From Marifrigoribacter sp965178585 (lineage in GTDB: Bacteria > Bacteroidota > Bacteroidia > Flavobacteriales > Flavobacteriaceae), in NCBI GenBank assembly GCA_965178585.1, contig OZ238267.1:2914001-2978000 (forward strand): DNA of 64,000 nt, read 5' to 3'. A model generated the notes under the pieces. It ran no database searches, was not told the DNA's origin, and was given only the letters and a program-made list of their open reading frames with translations. Of this stretch, positions 17,750-26,088 are shown one piece after another; the stretch's first letter is position 1; the number at the start of each line of letters is the position of its first letter. The translations under genes were made by a program, and so were the position numbers.

Positions 17750-18904
17750 ATGCTAAAAAACACATCATTTACACGTTGGTTATTATTTATTGCTTCTTTA
17801 AGTATCATCGCATTAATTATTTGGAATACTTTTTCTTTTTTCAAAGTATTAAAGGAAAATGAATTAACTAAAATGGAAATATGGGCAATTGCACTAAAGG
17901 ACATCAAAAATAGTGAACAATTAAAAATGAGTTTTAGTGAAACTTCCTTAGAAGTATTACAAAGCAATAATACTACCCCAATGATTTCTTATAGTCCTAA
18001 AGAAGAAGATTATATACATAGAAACATTCCAGAAAATCAAATTGATACTCCCCAAAAAAGAGACCTTTTAATCAAACGTTTTACAGAGGAATATGAACCT
18101 ATTGATGTGTTTTATAATGATGAATTATTGCAGACTATTTATTTTGGAAATTCACCGCTTATCAATAAAATTAAGTTCTATCCGATAGCTCTTATTTTTA
18201 TAATGTTGCTATTCTTTTTTGCAATTTATTATTTTTTTAGAACTGCAAAAGCTTCTGAACAAAATAAACTTTGGGCAGGAATGGCAAAAGAAACCGCTCA
18301 TCAAATTGGAACTCCATTATCATCTTTAGTAGGATGGACTGAAATTTTAAAATCTGAAAATGTAAATCCGGATTATGTTCTTGAAATGGAGAAAGATATT
18401 GAACGTTTAAACACAATAACCGAACGTTTTTCTAAGGTGGGCTCTGTACCCACTATGGAAAAAACAGATGTTGTAAAAGAAACTAAGGCATCGTTTGATT
18501 ATTTAAAAAGACGTTCATCCAAACTTATCAATTTTACTTTAGATATTCCAGATACACCATTGATTGTAAATTTAAACCCTCAATTGTACAGTTGGACTAT
18601 CGAAAATATTGTGAAAAATGGTATTGATGCTATGAAAGGAAAAGGTGACATTAATATTTCAATCACCACAAATTTAAAATCTGCATTTGTTCGTATTTCT
18701 GATACTGGAAAAGGAATTCCTAAAAAGGATTATAATAAAATATTTACCCCAGGCTTTACTTCTAAAAAAAGAGGATGGGGATTAGGACTTTCCCTTGCAA
18801 AAAGAATTATTGAGGGTTACCATAAAGGAAAAATACGAGTTTTAAAGAGTAGTCCGACTGAAGGAACTATTATGGAAATTATGTTACACTTGAAAAATGA
18901 CTAA
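17750..18904 (+). CDS. Orphan sensor histidine kinase
   Basis: A membrane histidine kinase of 384 residues. Two membrane helices (about 10-30 and 143-163) bracket an extracytoplasmic sensor region of about 110 residues with no recognised domain. The H box is AHQIGTPLSSLVGW with the phosphoacceptor His184; the N box is ENIVKNGIDAM, the G1 box DTGKGIP and the F/G2 region FTPGFTSKKRGWGLGLSLAK. The variant H box (HQIGTPL rather than HELRTPL) marks a Bacteroidota subgroup, from memory. No response regulator is adjacent, so the partner must be elsewhere. The stop overlaps the last 4 bp of the convergent HIT gene. Confidence 0.9.
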   Translation: MLKNTSFTRWLLFIASLSIIALIIWNTFSFFKVLKENELTKMEIWAIALKDIKNSEQLKMSFSETSLEVLQSNNTTPMISYSPKEEDYIHRNIPENQIDTPQKRDLLIKRFTEEYEPIDVFYNDELLQTIYFGNSPLINKIKFYPIALIFIMLLFFFAIYYFFRTAKASEQNKLWAGMAKETAHQIGTPLSSLVGWTEILKSENVNPDYVLEMEKDIERLNTITERFSKVGSVPTMEKTDVVKETKASFDYLKRRSSKLINFTLDIPDTPLIVNLNPQLYSWTIENIVKNGIDAMKGKGDINISITTNLKSAFVRISDTGKGIPKKDYNKIFTPGFTSKKRGWGLGLSLAKRIIEGYHKGKIRVLKSSPTEGTIMEIMLHLKND

Positions 18905-19290
18905 AAGTTAGATTGAATTTTTTTAGCTAATACTACAAATTCTTCATTTGTTAAACTTACTTTATGTCTGAAAGTCATGTCTTTCATTCCATTCATTGGA
19001 ATAAGATGAACATGAACGTGAGGAACTTCTAACCCAATAACAGACATTCCAACTCGGTTGCACTCAACAGTTTTTTCGATTGCTAAGCCAACTTTTCTAG
19101 CAAATTGCATTAATCCCAAATAAGTTTCTTCATCAAGATCTAATAACTTATCTACTTCCTTTTTAGGGACACAAAGTGTGTGCCCTATTGCATTGGGGTC
19201 AATATCTAAAAATGCAAAGTAATTTTCATCCTCTGCTATTTTATAACAAGGGATATCACCATTTATGATTTTTGTAAAAATAGAAGCCAA
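18901..19290 (-). CDS. HIT family nucleotide-binding protein
   Basis: A histidine-triad protein of 129 residues, typical of Hint-like nucleotide hydrolases acting on adenosine phosphoramidates or dinucleotides. The triad HVHVHLIP is at about residues 92-99, preceded by GLEVPHVH; the N-terminus IFTKIINGDIPCYKIAED is the conserved start of the family. It lies 2 bp downstream of greA on the same strand and is very probably cotranscribed with it, an arrangement I recall from other flavobacteria. Confidence 0.93.
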   Translation of the reverse strand: MASIFTKIINGDIPCYKIAEDENYFAFLDIDPNAIGHTLCVPKKEVDKLLDLDEETYLGLMQFARKVGLAIEKTVECNRVGMSVIGLEVPHVHVHLIPMNGMKDMTFRHKVSLTNEEFVVLAKKIQSNF

Positions 19291-19292
19291 AA

Positions 19293-19769
19293 CTATATTC
19301 TTGAAATTTCAATGACATCAAATTTCATAGTTCCATTAGGCACTGTAACTTCGACTATATCACCAACTTCTTTACCTAACAATCCTTTTCCAATAGGAGA
19401 ATCAACCGATATTTTACCTGCAGATAAATCAGCCTCACTTTGTGCAACTAATTTATAAGTCATTACCATTCCATTAGATTGGTTTTTAATTTTAACCGTT
19501 GAATGTATTAATGCTTTTGATGTATCTAATTGAGATTCGTCTATAATTCTTGCAGTAGATAATGTAGCTTCTAATTTTGCAATATGCATCTCTAACATTC
19601 CTTGTGCTTCTTTAGCAGCATCGTATTCGGCATTTTCACTTAAATCACCCTTGTCTCTTGCTTCAGCAATATCTTGTGATGCCTTTGGACGTTCAACATC
19701 TTTTAATTGATTTAATTCGTCTCTTAATTTTTTTAATCCTTCTGCAGTATAATATGATACCTTGCTCAT
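19293..19769 (-). CDS. greA: Transcription elongation factor GreA
   Basis: GreA rescues backtracked RNA polymerase by stimulating transcript cleavage. The N-terminal coiled coil carries the conserved tip acidic stretch (DKGDLSENAEYDAAKEAQ at about residues 39-56), and the C-terminal FKBP-like domain includes SPIGKGLLGKEVGD. Full length at 158 residues. It is the first gene of a greA-HIT pair. The leader of about 90 nt holds a terminator-like hairpin, listed separately, which suggests attenuation. Confidence 0.96.
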   Translation of the reverse strand: MSKVSYYTAEGLKKLRDELNQLKDVERPKASQDIAEARDKGDLSENAEYDAAKEAQGMLEMHIAKLEATLSTARIIDESQLDTSKALIHSTVKIKNQSNGMVMTYKLVAQSEADLSAGKISVDSPIGKGLLGKEVGDIVEVTVPNGTMKFDVIEISRI

Positions 19770-19830
19770 AATTCTTCTTTTTAATTATTATATGCCGTTC
19801 TTTTTCAAAAAAACATCCCTGCCCAAGCAG

Positions 19831-19860
19831 AAATAAAAAGATCCCACACGAGATGGGATC
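19831..19860 (-). terminator. Terminator-like hairpin in the greA leader (possible attenuator)
   Basis: On the minus strand GATCCCA (19860-19854), a 7-base loop and TGGGATC (19846-19840) are followed by TTTTTATTT (19839-19831). It lies between a promoter element and greA, about 60-90 bp before the start codon. A further GGGAT at about 19813-19817 could compete for the same ATCCC arm. Confidence 0.6.
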
Positions 19861-19867
19861 ACTAGTA

Positions 19868-19875
19868 CAAAGATA
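19868..19875 (-). promoter_or_regulatory. -7 promoter element of greA
   Basis: TATCTTTG on the minus strand matches TAnnTTTG. Transcription from here would begin just before the hairpin at 19840-19860. A -33 element is not obvious. Confidence 0.5.
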
Positions 19876-19907
19876 ACAAAAAATAAAATATCATTTGTTT
19901 TTTATTG

Positions 19908-19915
19908 TATTTTTG
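19908..19915 (+). promoter_or_regulatory. -7 promoter element of the Rieske-like lipoprotein gene
   Basis: TATTTTTG matches TAnnTTTG and ends 12 bp before the ATG at 19928, predicting a very short leader. It lies inside the longer reading frame that begins at 19895, which argues against that earlier start. Confidence 0.5.
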
Positions 19916-19927
19916 CTATCCAATAAT

Positions 19928-20371
19928 ATGAAAATGAAAAACATAGTAATTATATTAATAGTAAGCATAGGATTATTGTCTTGTAACAGTAGTGATGATA
20001 ATAATCTAAATCAAAATCCTTATTTAGTGGCACCTCCTGTTAGTTTAAACTTAAATTTAAATCTTCCAGAATACAACGATTTAAAATTCCCTGGAGGAAG
20101 TGTTGTTATAACCAACCAAGGAATTAAAGGCATTATTGTTTACTGTGTTTCTGACACACAATATTATGCAGCTGAGTTAAGTGACCCAAATCACACTCCG
20201 AATTCATGTTCAAAAATGCAAGTTGTTGGTATTATTGCCAGCTGCCCATGTGATGATGATAATAAATACGACATTATTACTGGGCAATTTACTCCAACAA
20301 ATAGTGAAAAATACCCGATGATCCAGTATCGTGCTGAACGAAGTGGAGATGTTGTTAATGTATTTAATTAA
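19928..20371 (+). CDS. Lipoprotein with degenerate Rieske-like fold
   Basis: The product from ATG 19928 is 147 residues with a lipoprotein signal peptide (MKMKNIVIILIVSIGLLSC, cysteine 19 being the lipidation site). The mature domain contains PEYNDLKFPGGSVVITNQGI, then LSDPNHTPNSCSKM and later SCPCDDDNKYDIITG. This spacing resembles the two cluster-binding loops of Rieske proteins (CxH and CPCHG), but the second histidine is an aspartate and the first loop lacks the standard CxH, so a 2Fe-2S cluster is unlikely. I recall similar flavobacterial lipoproteins without known function. A promoter element immediately upstream supports this start. Confidence 0.65.
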   Translation: MKMKNIVIILIVSIGLLSCNSSDDNNLNQNPYLVAPPVSLNLNLNLPEYNDLKFPGGSVVITNQGIKGIIVYCVSDTQYYAAELSDPNHTPNSCSKMQVVGIIASCPCDDDNKYDIITGQFTPTNSEKYPMIQYRAERSGDVVNVFN

Positions 20372-20461
20372 ACTATATTAAAGTAAAACACTAAACAATC
20401 TTAATTTAGAACGATTCTTAAATTCTATTTTTTTAACTTTAACCTAGTTAAATCTACTTGT

Positions 20462-20480
20462 GATATAAATGTTTTATATC
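20462..20480. other. Hairpin in the lipoprotein/metalloprotease intergenic region
   Basis: GATATAAA (20462-20469) pairs perfectly with TTTATATC (20473-20480) across a 3-base loop. It is followed by TCCCCCG, not a T run, so it is not a standard terminator. Role unknown. Confidence 0.35.
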
Positions 20481-20528
20481 TCCCCCGCATAGTTTAGGTT
20501 TTTATTTTATCATTTAAAACTCTTTATT

Positions 20529-20597
20529 ATGAATTTCAAAATTACCCCCCCCCTCCTGTGTTGTAGCCCTATTTACGGCTTTTTTAATTACTTTTAA
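20529..20597 (+). pseudogene. Out-of-frame signal-peptide start of the metalloprotease gene
   Basis: ATG 20529 reads only 22 codons and ends at TAA 20595-20597. The sequence runs MNFKITPP and then, after the nine-C run, enters the wrong frame. If the run had eight C (or eleven), the frame would continue as SCVVALFTAFLITFNMLGQS, an excellent signal-peptide core, straight into the downstream protease. So the original start of the protease gene is very probably here. Confidence 0.75.
20545..20553 (+). repeat. Homopolymeric C9 tract, frame-switch point
   Basis: Nine consecutive C in an AT-rich genome, located within the signal-peptide codons of a predicted secreted protease. One base fewer restores the frame. 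Such tracts change length by slipped-strand mispairing, and they are also prone to sequencing error. Confidence 0.8.
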
Positions 20598-20598
20598 T

Positions 20599-22215
20599 AT
20601 GCTTGGGCAATCCCAAGAAAATCATTACTGTAAGTTTGTTGATTCCCAGCAATTACAAGGTTGTGACGATTCGCAATATACCATCTTCACAGATCCAGAA
20701 TTATCTATCGATCCTGATTATTTAGCTACTTTTGAGCCTGTTGTTATCAATATATTTTTCTGGAACGTATTAAACGATGCTGGAGAGTCAATTAACAATG
20801 CTCCTCCTTTTGGAGATTTTGAAAAAGAAGCCTTAGATGTAGTGGCAGCAGCAAATATAAGGTACAACCCCTTTAATATCTTTTTTAAATACCTAGGGCA
20901 TGGAGAAATTCATGAAACTTATTTAGTTGGAGATGATGAAACTAGTGTAAGAACTGATCAACTAATCTTTAGATTAGGTCATCATATTTACAATACCCCA
21001 AACCCTAACCTACCAACAGACCTTGATTTACTTAGAAATGTAAATGCTTACAATGTCTATATATCAGGTAATGGGCTCTCAAAAGGTGGTGCTGCTTATA
21101 AAAAGGGGTACCCATTACATGCACAAAGTAGAGGGTCTTTTATTGGCAGAACAAGTCATGCCACACATGAGATTGGACATAGTTTAGGTTTAAACCATAC
21201 TTGGGACGGATATCAATATCCTAATAATCCTGCTCCAAATACAATAATTGAAGGTTGTGAACGTGTTCCTAGAGTTCCTACCGATCCAAATTTTAACGTG
21301 GCAGAGCATGGGGATCGAGTACTAGATACTGCTGCGGCTCCAAGTTTTCAAACGGAAAGATGGTATGAACTCTTTTGGAGCCAGTTTGAAGCACCTTATC
21401 TAAGTGGCAATGCTACTACAGCACAGTTTCTTGCCGCACAAAGTTATGCAACTGCTAATTACGATCCTGAAACTGATGAATATTTATACGCCCAGAATTG
21501 CAATTACATTGGTACTAATAAAGATTGTAACAGACTGGATAACTATCAACTTTTTTATCAAGACACTAATAATTTAATGGCATATACCATAGATTGTACC
21601 GATTTTGTATTAACAACAGGACAAGCTATTAGAATGCGTGAAACCATTGCTTTGGATTGTGATAGTGTGATGACTCCTGCCCTAAACACAATAGGAGTGG
21701 CATCACTTTATGAACCGTATAAAGGTGAATACTATGTTAACGGTACCGTACCTGTAGATATTAATGGTGATCCAAACCCACCCTTATTACAACCAGGATT
21801 CGATTATAATTTTATAGATTGCGATTGTTTTGCAGAAATAGATTGCGATTTACCTTTAGATTATGGAAATACTGATTTTACCTATAATGAGCAAATAGGA
21901 ACTTTTATTTCAAAAAACGACACTCATTATGGTAATATTATCCACCCAAACCATACAGCTATTAAAATCATACAATTAGATAATTCTCAGCCTTGGCGTT
22001 GCTATGACAATTATAACAGAAAACCAAACGGTGGTACCATTATTAAGTTTAATGATAATATATTAAATATGAATGTAACCATTACTCCACAAGACTCTAC
22101 AGCTATTAATAATGAAAACTTAATAAACAATTTAGATCCCGGTTTATATAATATTATTGAACAATTTGATGATGGTAATACTGAAGAAAAAGTAATATTA
22201 AAAGAAAATAATTAG
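20599..22215 (+). CDS. M43-type (pappalysin-like) secreted zinc metalloprotease, signal peptide out of frame
   Basis: The frame open from ATG 20599 gives 538 residues with the metzincin zinc motif HEIGHSLGLNH at residues 190-200 and a downstream Met-turn region NLMAYTIDCTDFVLTTGQAI, the layout of M43 pappalysin/cytophagalysin peptidases. Many cysteines suggest an extracellular, disulfide-bonded enzyme. The end (LDPGLYNIIEQFDDGNTEEK then VILKEN) resembles a degenerate T9SS sorting domain. The residues just before Met 20599 in the same frame form a signal-peptide core, but they are cut off from their ATG (20529) by the C9 tract. As sequenced, no exported full-length enzyme can be made without slippage. 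Confidence 0.75.
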   Translation: MLGQSQENHYCKFVDSQQLQGCDDSQYTIFTDPELSIDPDYLATFEPVVINIFFWNVLNDAGESINNAPPFGDFEKEALDVVAAANIRYNPFNIFFKYLGHGEIHETYLVGDDETSVRTDQLIFRLGHHIYNTPNPNLPTDLDLLRNVNAYNVYISGNGLSKGGAAYKKGYPLHAQSRGSFIGRTSHATHEIGHSLGLNHTWDGYQYPNNPAPNTIIEGCERVPRVPTDPNFNVAEHGDRVLDTAAAPSFQTERWYELFWSQFEAPYLSGNATTAQFLAAQSYATANYDPETDEYLYAQNCNYIGTNKDCNRLDNYQLFYQDTNNLMAYTIDCTDFVLTTGQAIRMRETIALDCDSVMTPALNTIGVASLYEPYKGEYYVNGTVPVDINGDPNPPLLQPGFDYNFIDCDCFAEIDCDLPLDYGNTDFTYNEQIGTFISKNDTHYGNIIHPNHTAIKIIQLDNSQPWRCYDNYNRKPNGGTIIKFNDNILNMNVTITPQDSTAINNENLINNLDPGLYNIIEQFDDGNTEEKVILKENN

Positions 22216-22262
22216 TTTTTATACTTTTAATAGCAACATTTAATAATTTTAATAGCAATAAA

Positions 22263-23606
22263 ATGAAAACGTTTTTTATATATGTAGTTGGTTTATTTAT
22301 TATTAATAGTACTTATGCTCAAATAGTAGACATCCCAGACCCCAATTTTAAAAACGCGCTGGTTAATACCCCTTGTGTGATATTTGGTCCTCCGGGTGAT
22401 TGCGGCGATGTAAATGCTACGGTAGATCTTAATGGCGATGGAGAGGTACAAGTTGCTGAAGCCGAAGCTGTCGATCTTTTGTGTATCGATTATCAAAACA
22501 TTACTTCGCTTGAGGGCTTAGAGGCATTTGTTAATTTAGAAACTCTTTCTGTTTTTAATAATGATTTAACAACTATTGACACCTCCCATAACCTATTACT
22601 AAAAACTCTTGATTGTGGCAGCAATGGACTTACAAGCACTAATTTCAACACTACCTTAGAAGTGTTGAATATAAGCTATAATGAACTCACAGTCTTGGAT
22701 ATAAGTGGCAATAGCAGTTTAATATCTCTGAGTTGTAAAAACAACCAATTAAGCAGTATTGATATTTCTAATAATGCTATTTTAACAAGTTTAAATATAG
22801 GATATAATGAGTTAACAGATATAGACCTTAGTCAACATCCTAATTTTAAAGGCCTAACAATAGAATACAATAATCTTTCTAGTATTGATGTATCTCAAAA
22901 TCCAATGCTAAGCTATTTGGATATTAAAAACAATGAATTAAACCAAATAGACATATCACAAAACCCTCTTTTAGAGTTTTTATTTGTAAACAATAACAAC
23001 CTAAGTACTATAGATGTATCACAAAATCCTTTGCTAGAAAGATTATATATTGGTGGTAATAATATCTCCTCATTCGATGTTAGTAATAATGTTTTATTAG
23101 AAACACTTTCTTTTTCTAACAGTCCATTAATTAATGGGTATATAGATTTATCACAACAAACGGTTTTGTGGAGTTTAAGGTGTGAGAACACTTCCATTTC
23201 TGGGCTTAATTTAAAAAACGGCACTCCTACACTCCCCAATCAGCTTGAAGCCTATAATAACCCTTATCTTTTTTGTATCGATGTGGACGATCCAGAGAAT
23301 ATTGGTAATGATTGGGAAAGAGATCCGCAAGTTATCCTTAGCGAAGATTGCCAATTAGGTTTACAAGGGTTTGATGCTACAAAAATAGTACTAACTCCAA
23401 ATCCTGTTAAAGACAAATTGTGGGTTTATAATGATAACGGAGTTAATATTATAAGTATAAAAATATACAATACTTTAGGTAATCTATTAATTGAACAAAA
23501 TAGTAGTTCTAATCAAATAGATGTTTCTAAGTTATCCTCAGGTATTTTCTTTGCAAAAATTAAAACCAATATGGGTAGTGTTTGTAAAAAAATATTGAAA
23601 AAATAA
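22263..23606 (+). CDS. Leucine-rich-repeat surface protein with T9SS sorting domain
   Basis: A 447-residue protein: signal peptide (1-19, ending STYA), a conserved opening (IVDIPDPNFKNALVNTPC), a calcium-loop-like DLNGDGEVQVAEAEAV, about ten leucine-rich repeats of roughly 21 residues with the consensus LxxLxIxxNxLxxIDxSxNP (about 80-320), and a T9SS type A domain (about 370-447, LTPNPVKDKLWVYND ... SIKIYNTLGNLL). It should be exported and anchored or released by the type IX system; the LRR face suggests protein or glycan binding. It is a paralogue of the gene at 59775-61010. TTTTAATAGCAA occurs twice just upstream (22225-22236, 22247-22258). Confidence 0.88.
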   Translation: MKTFFIYVVGLFIINSTYAQIVDIPDPNFKNALVNTPCVIFGPPGDCGDVNATVDLNGDGEVQVAEAEAVDLLCIDYQNITSLEGLEAFVNLETLSVFNNDLTTIDTSHNLLLKTLDCGSNGLTSTNFNTTLEVLNISYNELTVLDISGNSSLISLSCKNNQLSSIDISNNAILTSLNIGYNELTDIDLSQHPNFKGLTIEYNNLSSIDVSQNPMLSYLDIKNNELNQIDISQNPLLEFLFVNNNNLSTIDVSQNPLLERLYIGGNNISSFDVSNNVLLETLSFSNSPLINGYIDLSQQTVLWSLRCENTSISGLNLKNGTPTLPNQLEAYNNPYLFCIDVDDPENIGNDWERDPQVILSEDCQLGLQGFDATKIVLTPNPVKDKLWVYNDNGVNIISIKIYNTLGNLLIEQNSSSNQIDVSKLSSGIFFAKIKTNMGSVCKKILKK

Positions 23607-23608
23607 AT

Positions 23609-23755
23609 GAGATGTCTAAAAGTGTTTAATCTTGTCATTCAGAGCATTCCTGCGATATGCAGGAGTTACGAAGAATATTATTTGATTGAAATTCAATACA
23701 GCAATTTTTAAAAGATTCTTCATTACATTCAGAATGACACTTTTTAGACAATCTC
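23609..23755. repeat. Long imperfect palindrome, MITE/REP-like intergenic element
   Basis: GAGATGTCTAAAAGTG at 23609-23624 matches, in inverted form, GAGATTGTCTAAAAAGTG (23755-23738) with two one-base indels. Inner arms GTCATTCAGAGC and GTCATTCTGAATG, and GAAGAAT on each side, are also inverted. A small nested hairpin (CCTGC/GCAGG) lies near 23649-23663. The element fills the space between two convergent genes and could end transcription in both directions. Confidence 0.75.
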
Positions 23756-23762
23756 AAAGTAT

Positions 23763-25940
23763 TTATAGTTTAATTGTTACTCCCAACAAAAAATTAATAG
23801 TTGCTTGAGGGTAATAACCTATTCCTTCTATTGTAGTGGTTGCATCTGGAACTGACCAGGTATCATCGTACGTATAATAATATCCATTGGATACATATTC
23901 TACATTAAAGATATTATTAACCAATCCTGATAAAACGATTTCTCTTAAAAAAGGAATATTGTTTATAGTATAAGACACATTAAAATCATTGATAAAATAA
24001 GCTTCCAGCTTAGAAACATCACTATCTACATTCCCCATATATTGCTCTCCAACATATTTAGAATATAATCCTAATTGAAGATTCTTAATAGGTTCATATT
24101 CAAGTTTATTACCTGCAATAATATTTGGTGAAAATGAAATATTGGTTGTTCCTAGGTTTACCAATTCTCCATCTATTGAGGTTGCAAAGTCTTTGTTTTT
24201 ATTACTACTAAAAGCAATGTTTGGTAATATTCTAAAATTATCAAGGATAGAAAAACTTGCGTCAATTTCTAACCCTAATCGATAGCTTTTCCCACTTGTT
24301 GCTCTAACAGGAGCTCCTACATCATCAATAGCTCCAGTTAATACTAATTGATCTTTATAATTCATATAATAAAGATTTGTATTAACCCTTGTTTTAATGG
24401 TTGCAAAACGCCATCCTAACTCATAATCATCTAATTTTTCTGGCTTTGTAACTCCGTTTTCAAAATCATTTCTATTAGGTTCTCTTGATGCTCTACCATA
24501 GGATGCATAGAGTTGGTTTTTTTGACTTAATTCATAAGTTAAACCCGCTTTAGGATTAAAAAAATTAAATTCTTCATCTACTTCTAATGGAACTCTATCT
24601 GAAGTTACACCCGTAGTTTTATAAGTTAAAAATCTACCTTGCAAATCTCCATATGCACTCCATTGATCATTTATTTTATAGGTGGCTTTTGCAAAAACAG
24701 TAAACTCATTTTTGGTTCCATTTCCTTCATAATAACGATCTCTAATTTCAGAATTACTGGCATATTGTGCCCAAATCACTTCTCCAAAATGATCTCCATC
24801 ATAATGACTATAAAATGCTCCAGCTGTTATATCCAATTGATCTTTTTTATAATTAACATTCGCATTAACAACATAGTAATCGTTATCTAACCAACGTCTT
24901 CTAATTAAGTCAGTAGTATTTATAACTTCTCCACCAATATCTATGGGCTCGAAATCATAAAATTCGAAATCTTGATCTTCTTTATACTGCTCATAATAAC
25001 CCCTACCATAAGTATAATTTAAACCAAGATTGGTAGTCCAATAATTATTGATTTTTTGATTCCAAAATAATTGATAATGGTCTTGAGAGTAATTATCCGT
25101 TTCATTATCATAAAACTTTACATTCCCTTCATCATCTGTATACATTCCTGCAGGATTAAAAGTCCTGTCACTTTCTAATGTTTCTGAATCAATCCCATAC
25201 CATGCTTGGTATGTTTTTTCTTTTCCTCCAAAAACAAGGGCTTTAATAAGTGTATTATCATTAACATAAGCGCCTTGTAAAAAGTAAGATTTTAAATCTG
25301 AAGAAGCTCTATCGATATAACCGTCTGATGTAATTTTAGAAAGCCTCCCCGATAGTTCAATATGATCATTTAATAAACCTGTACTAAACTTTACATTATA
25401 TTTTTGCGAATTAAAAGATCCTCCTGCTACTCCAATTTCACCATATGCTTTTTTTGAAACAGCATCACTTAAAATATTTAAACTAGCTCCAAAAGACCCT
25501 GATCCGTTGGTGGATGTTCCAACCCCACGCTGTAATTGCATATTTTCTACTGAAGATGCAAAATCTGGCATATTTACCCAGAAGGTTCCTTGACTTTCAG
25601 AATCGTTATATGGGATCCCGTTAATTGTAATATTTACTCTTGATGCATCGCTTCCTCTAACACGGATAGAAGTATACCCTATTCCTGCACCAGCATCAGT
25701 GGTAGTTACTACCGAAGGTAAATAATTTAAAAGAACAGGGATATCTTGACCTAAATTTGTTTTTGCTAATTCTTCCTTATCTACATTGGAATGTGTAATA
25801 GGCGAATCGGCATCCACTCTTAATGATTGAACTAGAACTTCATCAAGTATTTCAATTTTTGTACTGTCTACCAATTTCTCTTGTGCGGTTAGGCTAAAAA
25901 ACAATAAACTTAATGCGACTGTACTCAGTAATTTTTTCAT
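23763..25940 (-). CDS. TonB-dependent receptor under TPP riboswitch control (probable thiamine receptor)
   Basis: A 725-residue outer-membrane receptor: signal peptide (1-19), a TonB-box-like DEVLVQSLRV near residue 33, a plug domain (about 50-155, with IRVRGSDASRVNITINGIPY and the GVGTSTNGSGSFGASLN turn) and a C-terminal 22-strand barrel ending in an aromatic-rich, hydrophobic strand (TINFLLGVTIKL). Taken alone it resembles iron-siderophore or BtuB/FecA-type receptors. The TPP riboswitch immediately upstream, with its own promoter, points instead to uptake of thiamine or a thiamine derivative, as established for riboswitch-controlled receptors in Bacteroidota. Thiamine-related genes lie upstream on the same strand. 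Confidence 0.85.
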   Translation of the reverse strand: MKKLLSTVALSLLFFSLTAQEKLVDSTKIEILDEVLVQSLRVDADSPITHSNVDKEELAKTNLGQDIPVLLNYLPSVVTTTDAGAGIGYTSIRVRGSDASRVNITINGIPYNDSESQGTFWVNMPDFASSVENMQLQRGVGTSTNGSGSFGASLNILSDAVSKKAYGEIGVAGGSFNSQKYNVKFSTGLLNDHIELSGRLSKITSDGYIDRASSDLKSYFLQGAYVNDNTLIKALVFGGKEKTYQAWYGIDSETLESDRTFNPAGMYTDDEGNVKFYDNETDNYSQDHYQLFWNQKINNYWTTNLGLNYTYGRGYYEQYKEDQDFEFYDFEPIDIGGEVINTTDLIRRRWLDNDYYVVNANVNYKKDQLDITAGAFYSHYDGDHFGEVIWAQYASNSEIRDRYYEGNGTKNEFTVFAKATYKINDQWSAYGDLQGRFLTYKTTGVTSDRVPLEVDEEFNFFNPKAGLTYELSQKNQLYASYGRASREPNRNDFENGVTKPEKLDDYELGWRFATIKTRVNTNLYYMNYKDQLVLTGAIDDVGAPVRATSGKSYRLGLEIDASFSILDNFRILPNIAFSSNKNKDFATSIDGELVNLGTTNISFSPNIIAGNKLEYEPIKNLQLGLYSKYVGEQYMGNVDSDVSKLEAYFINDFNVSYTINNIPFLREIVLSGLVNNIFNVEYVSNGYYYTYDDTWSVPDATTTIEGIGYYPQATINFLLGVTIKL

Positions 25941-26001
25941 AATAAAAAATAAATTAAATAAAAGAGGTAATTATTTTTTGTTATGTGCTTTTGAAAGGTT
26001 T

Positions 26002-26082
26002 TCTTTCAGTTTTCCTAAACAGCATTACCTGTTCTAGGTTCTATGGGTATAATCTCAGCCATTTCTAGCACCCCTTTGAGAT
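26002..26082 (-). promoter_or_regulatory. TPP riboswitch (THI element)
   Basis: On the minus strand the conserved blocks of the thiamine pyrophosphate aptamer occur in order: AAAGGGGTGCT, GGCTGAGA, ATACCC, GAACCT, ACAGGTAATGCTG and TTTAGGAAA. It lies directly in front of the TonB-dependent receptor gene, and is followed by a small hairpin (TGAAAG/CTTTCA) that may serve as the expression platform. The exact edges are approximate. Confidence 0.9.
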
Positions 26083-26088
26083 GTAGTG

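Noticed and set aside
20481..20487. Second C run (five C) upstream of the protease gene
   Set aside because: Too short to be slippage-prone and outside any reading frame.
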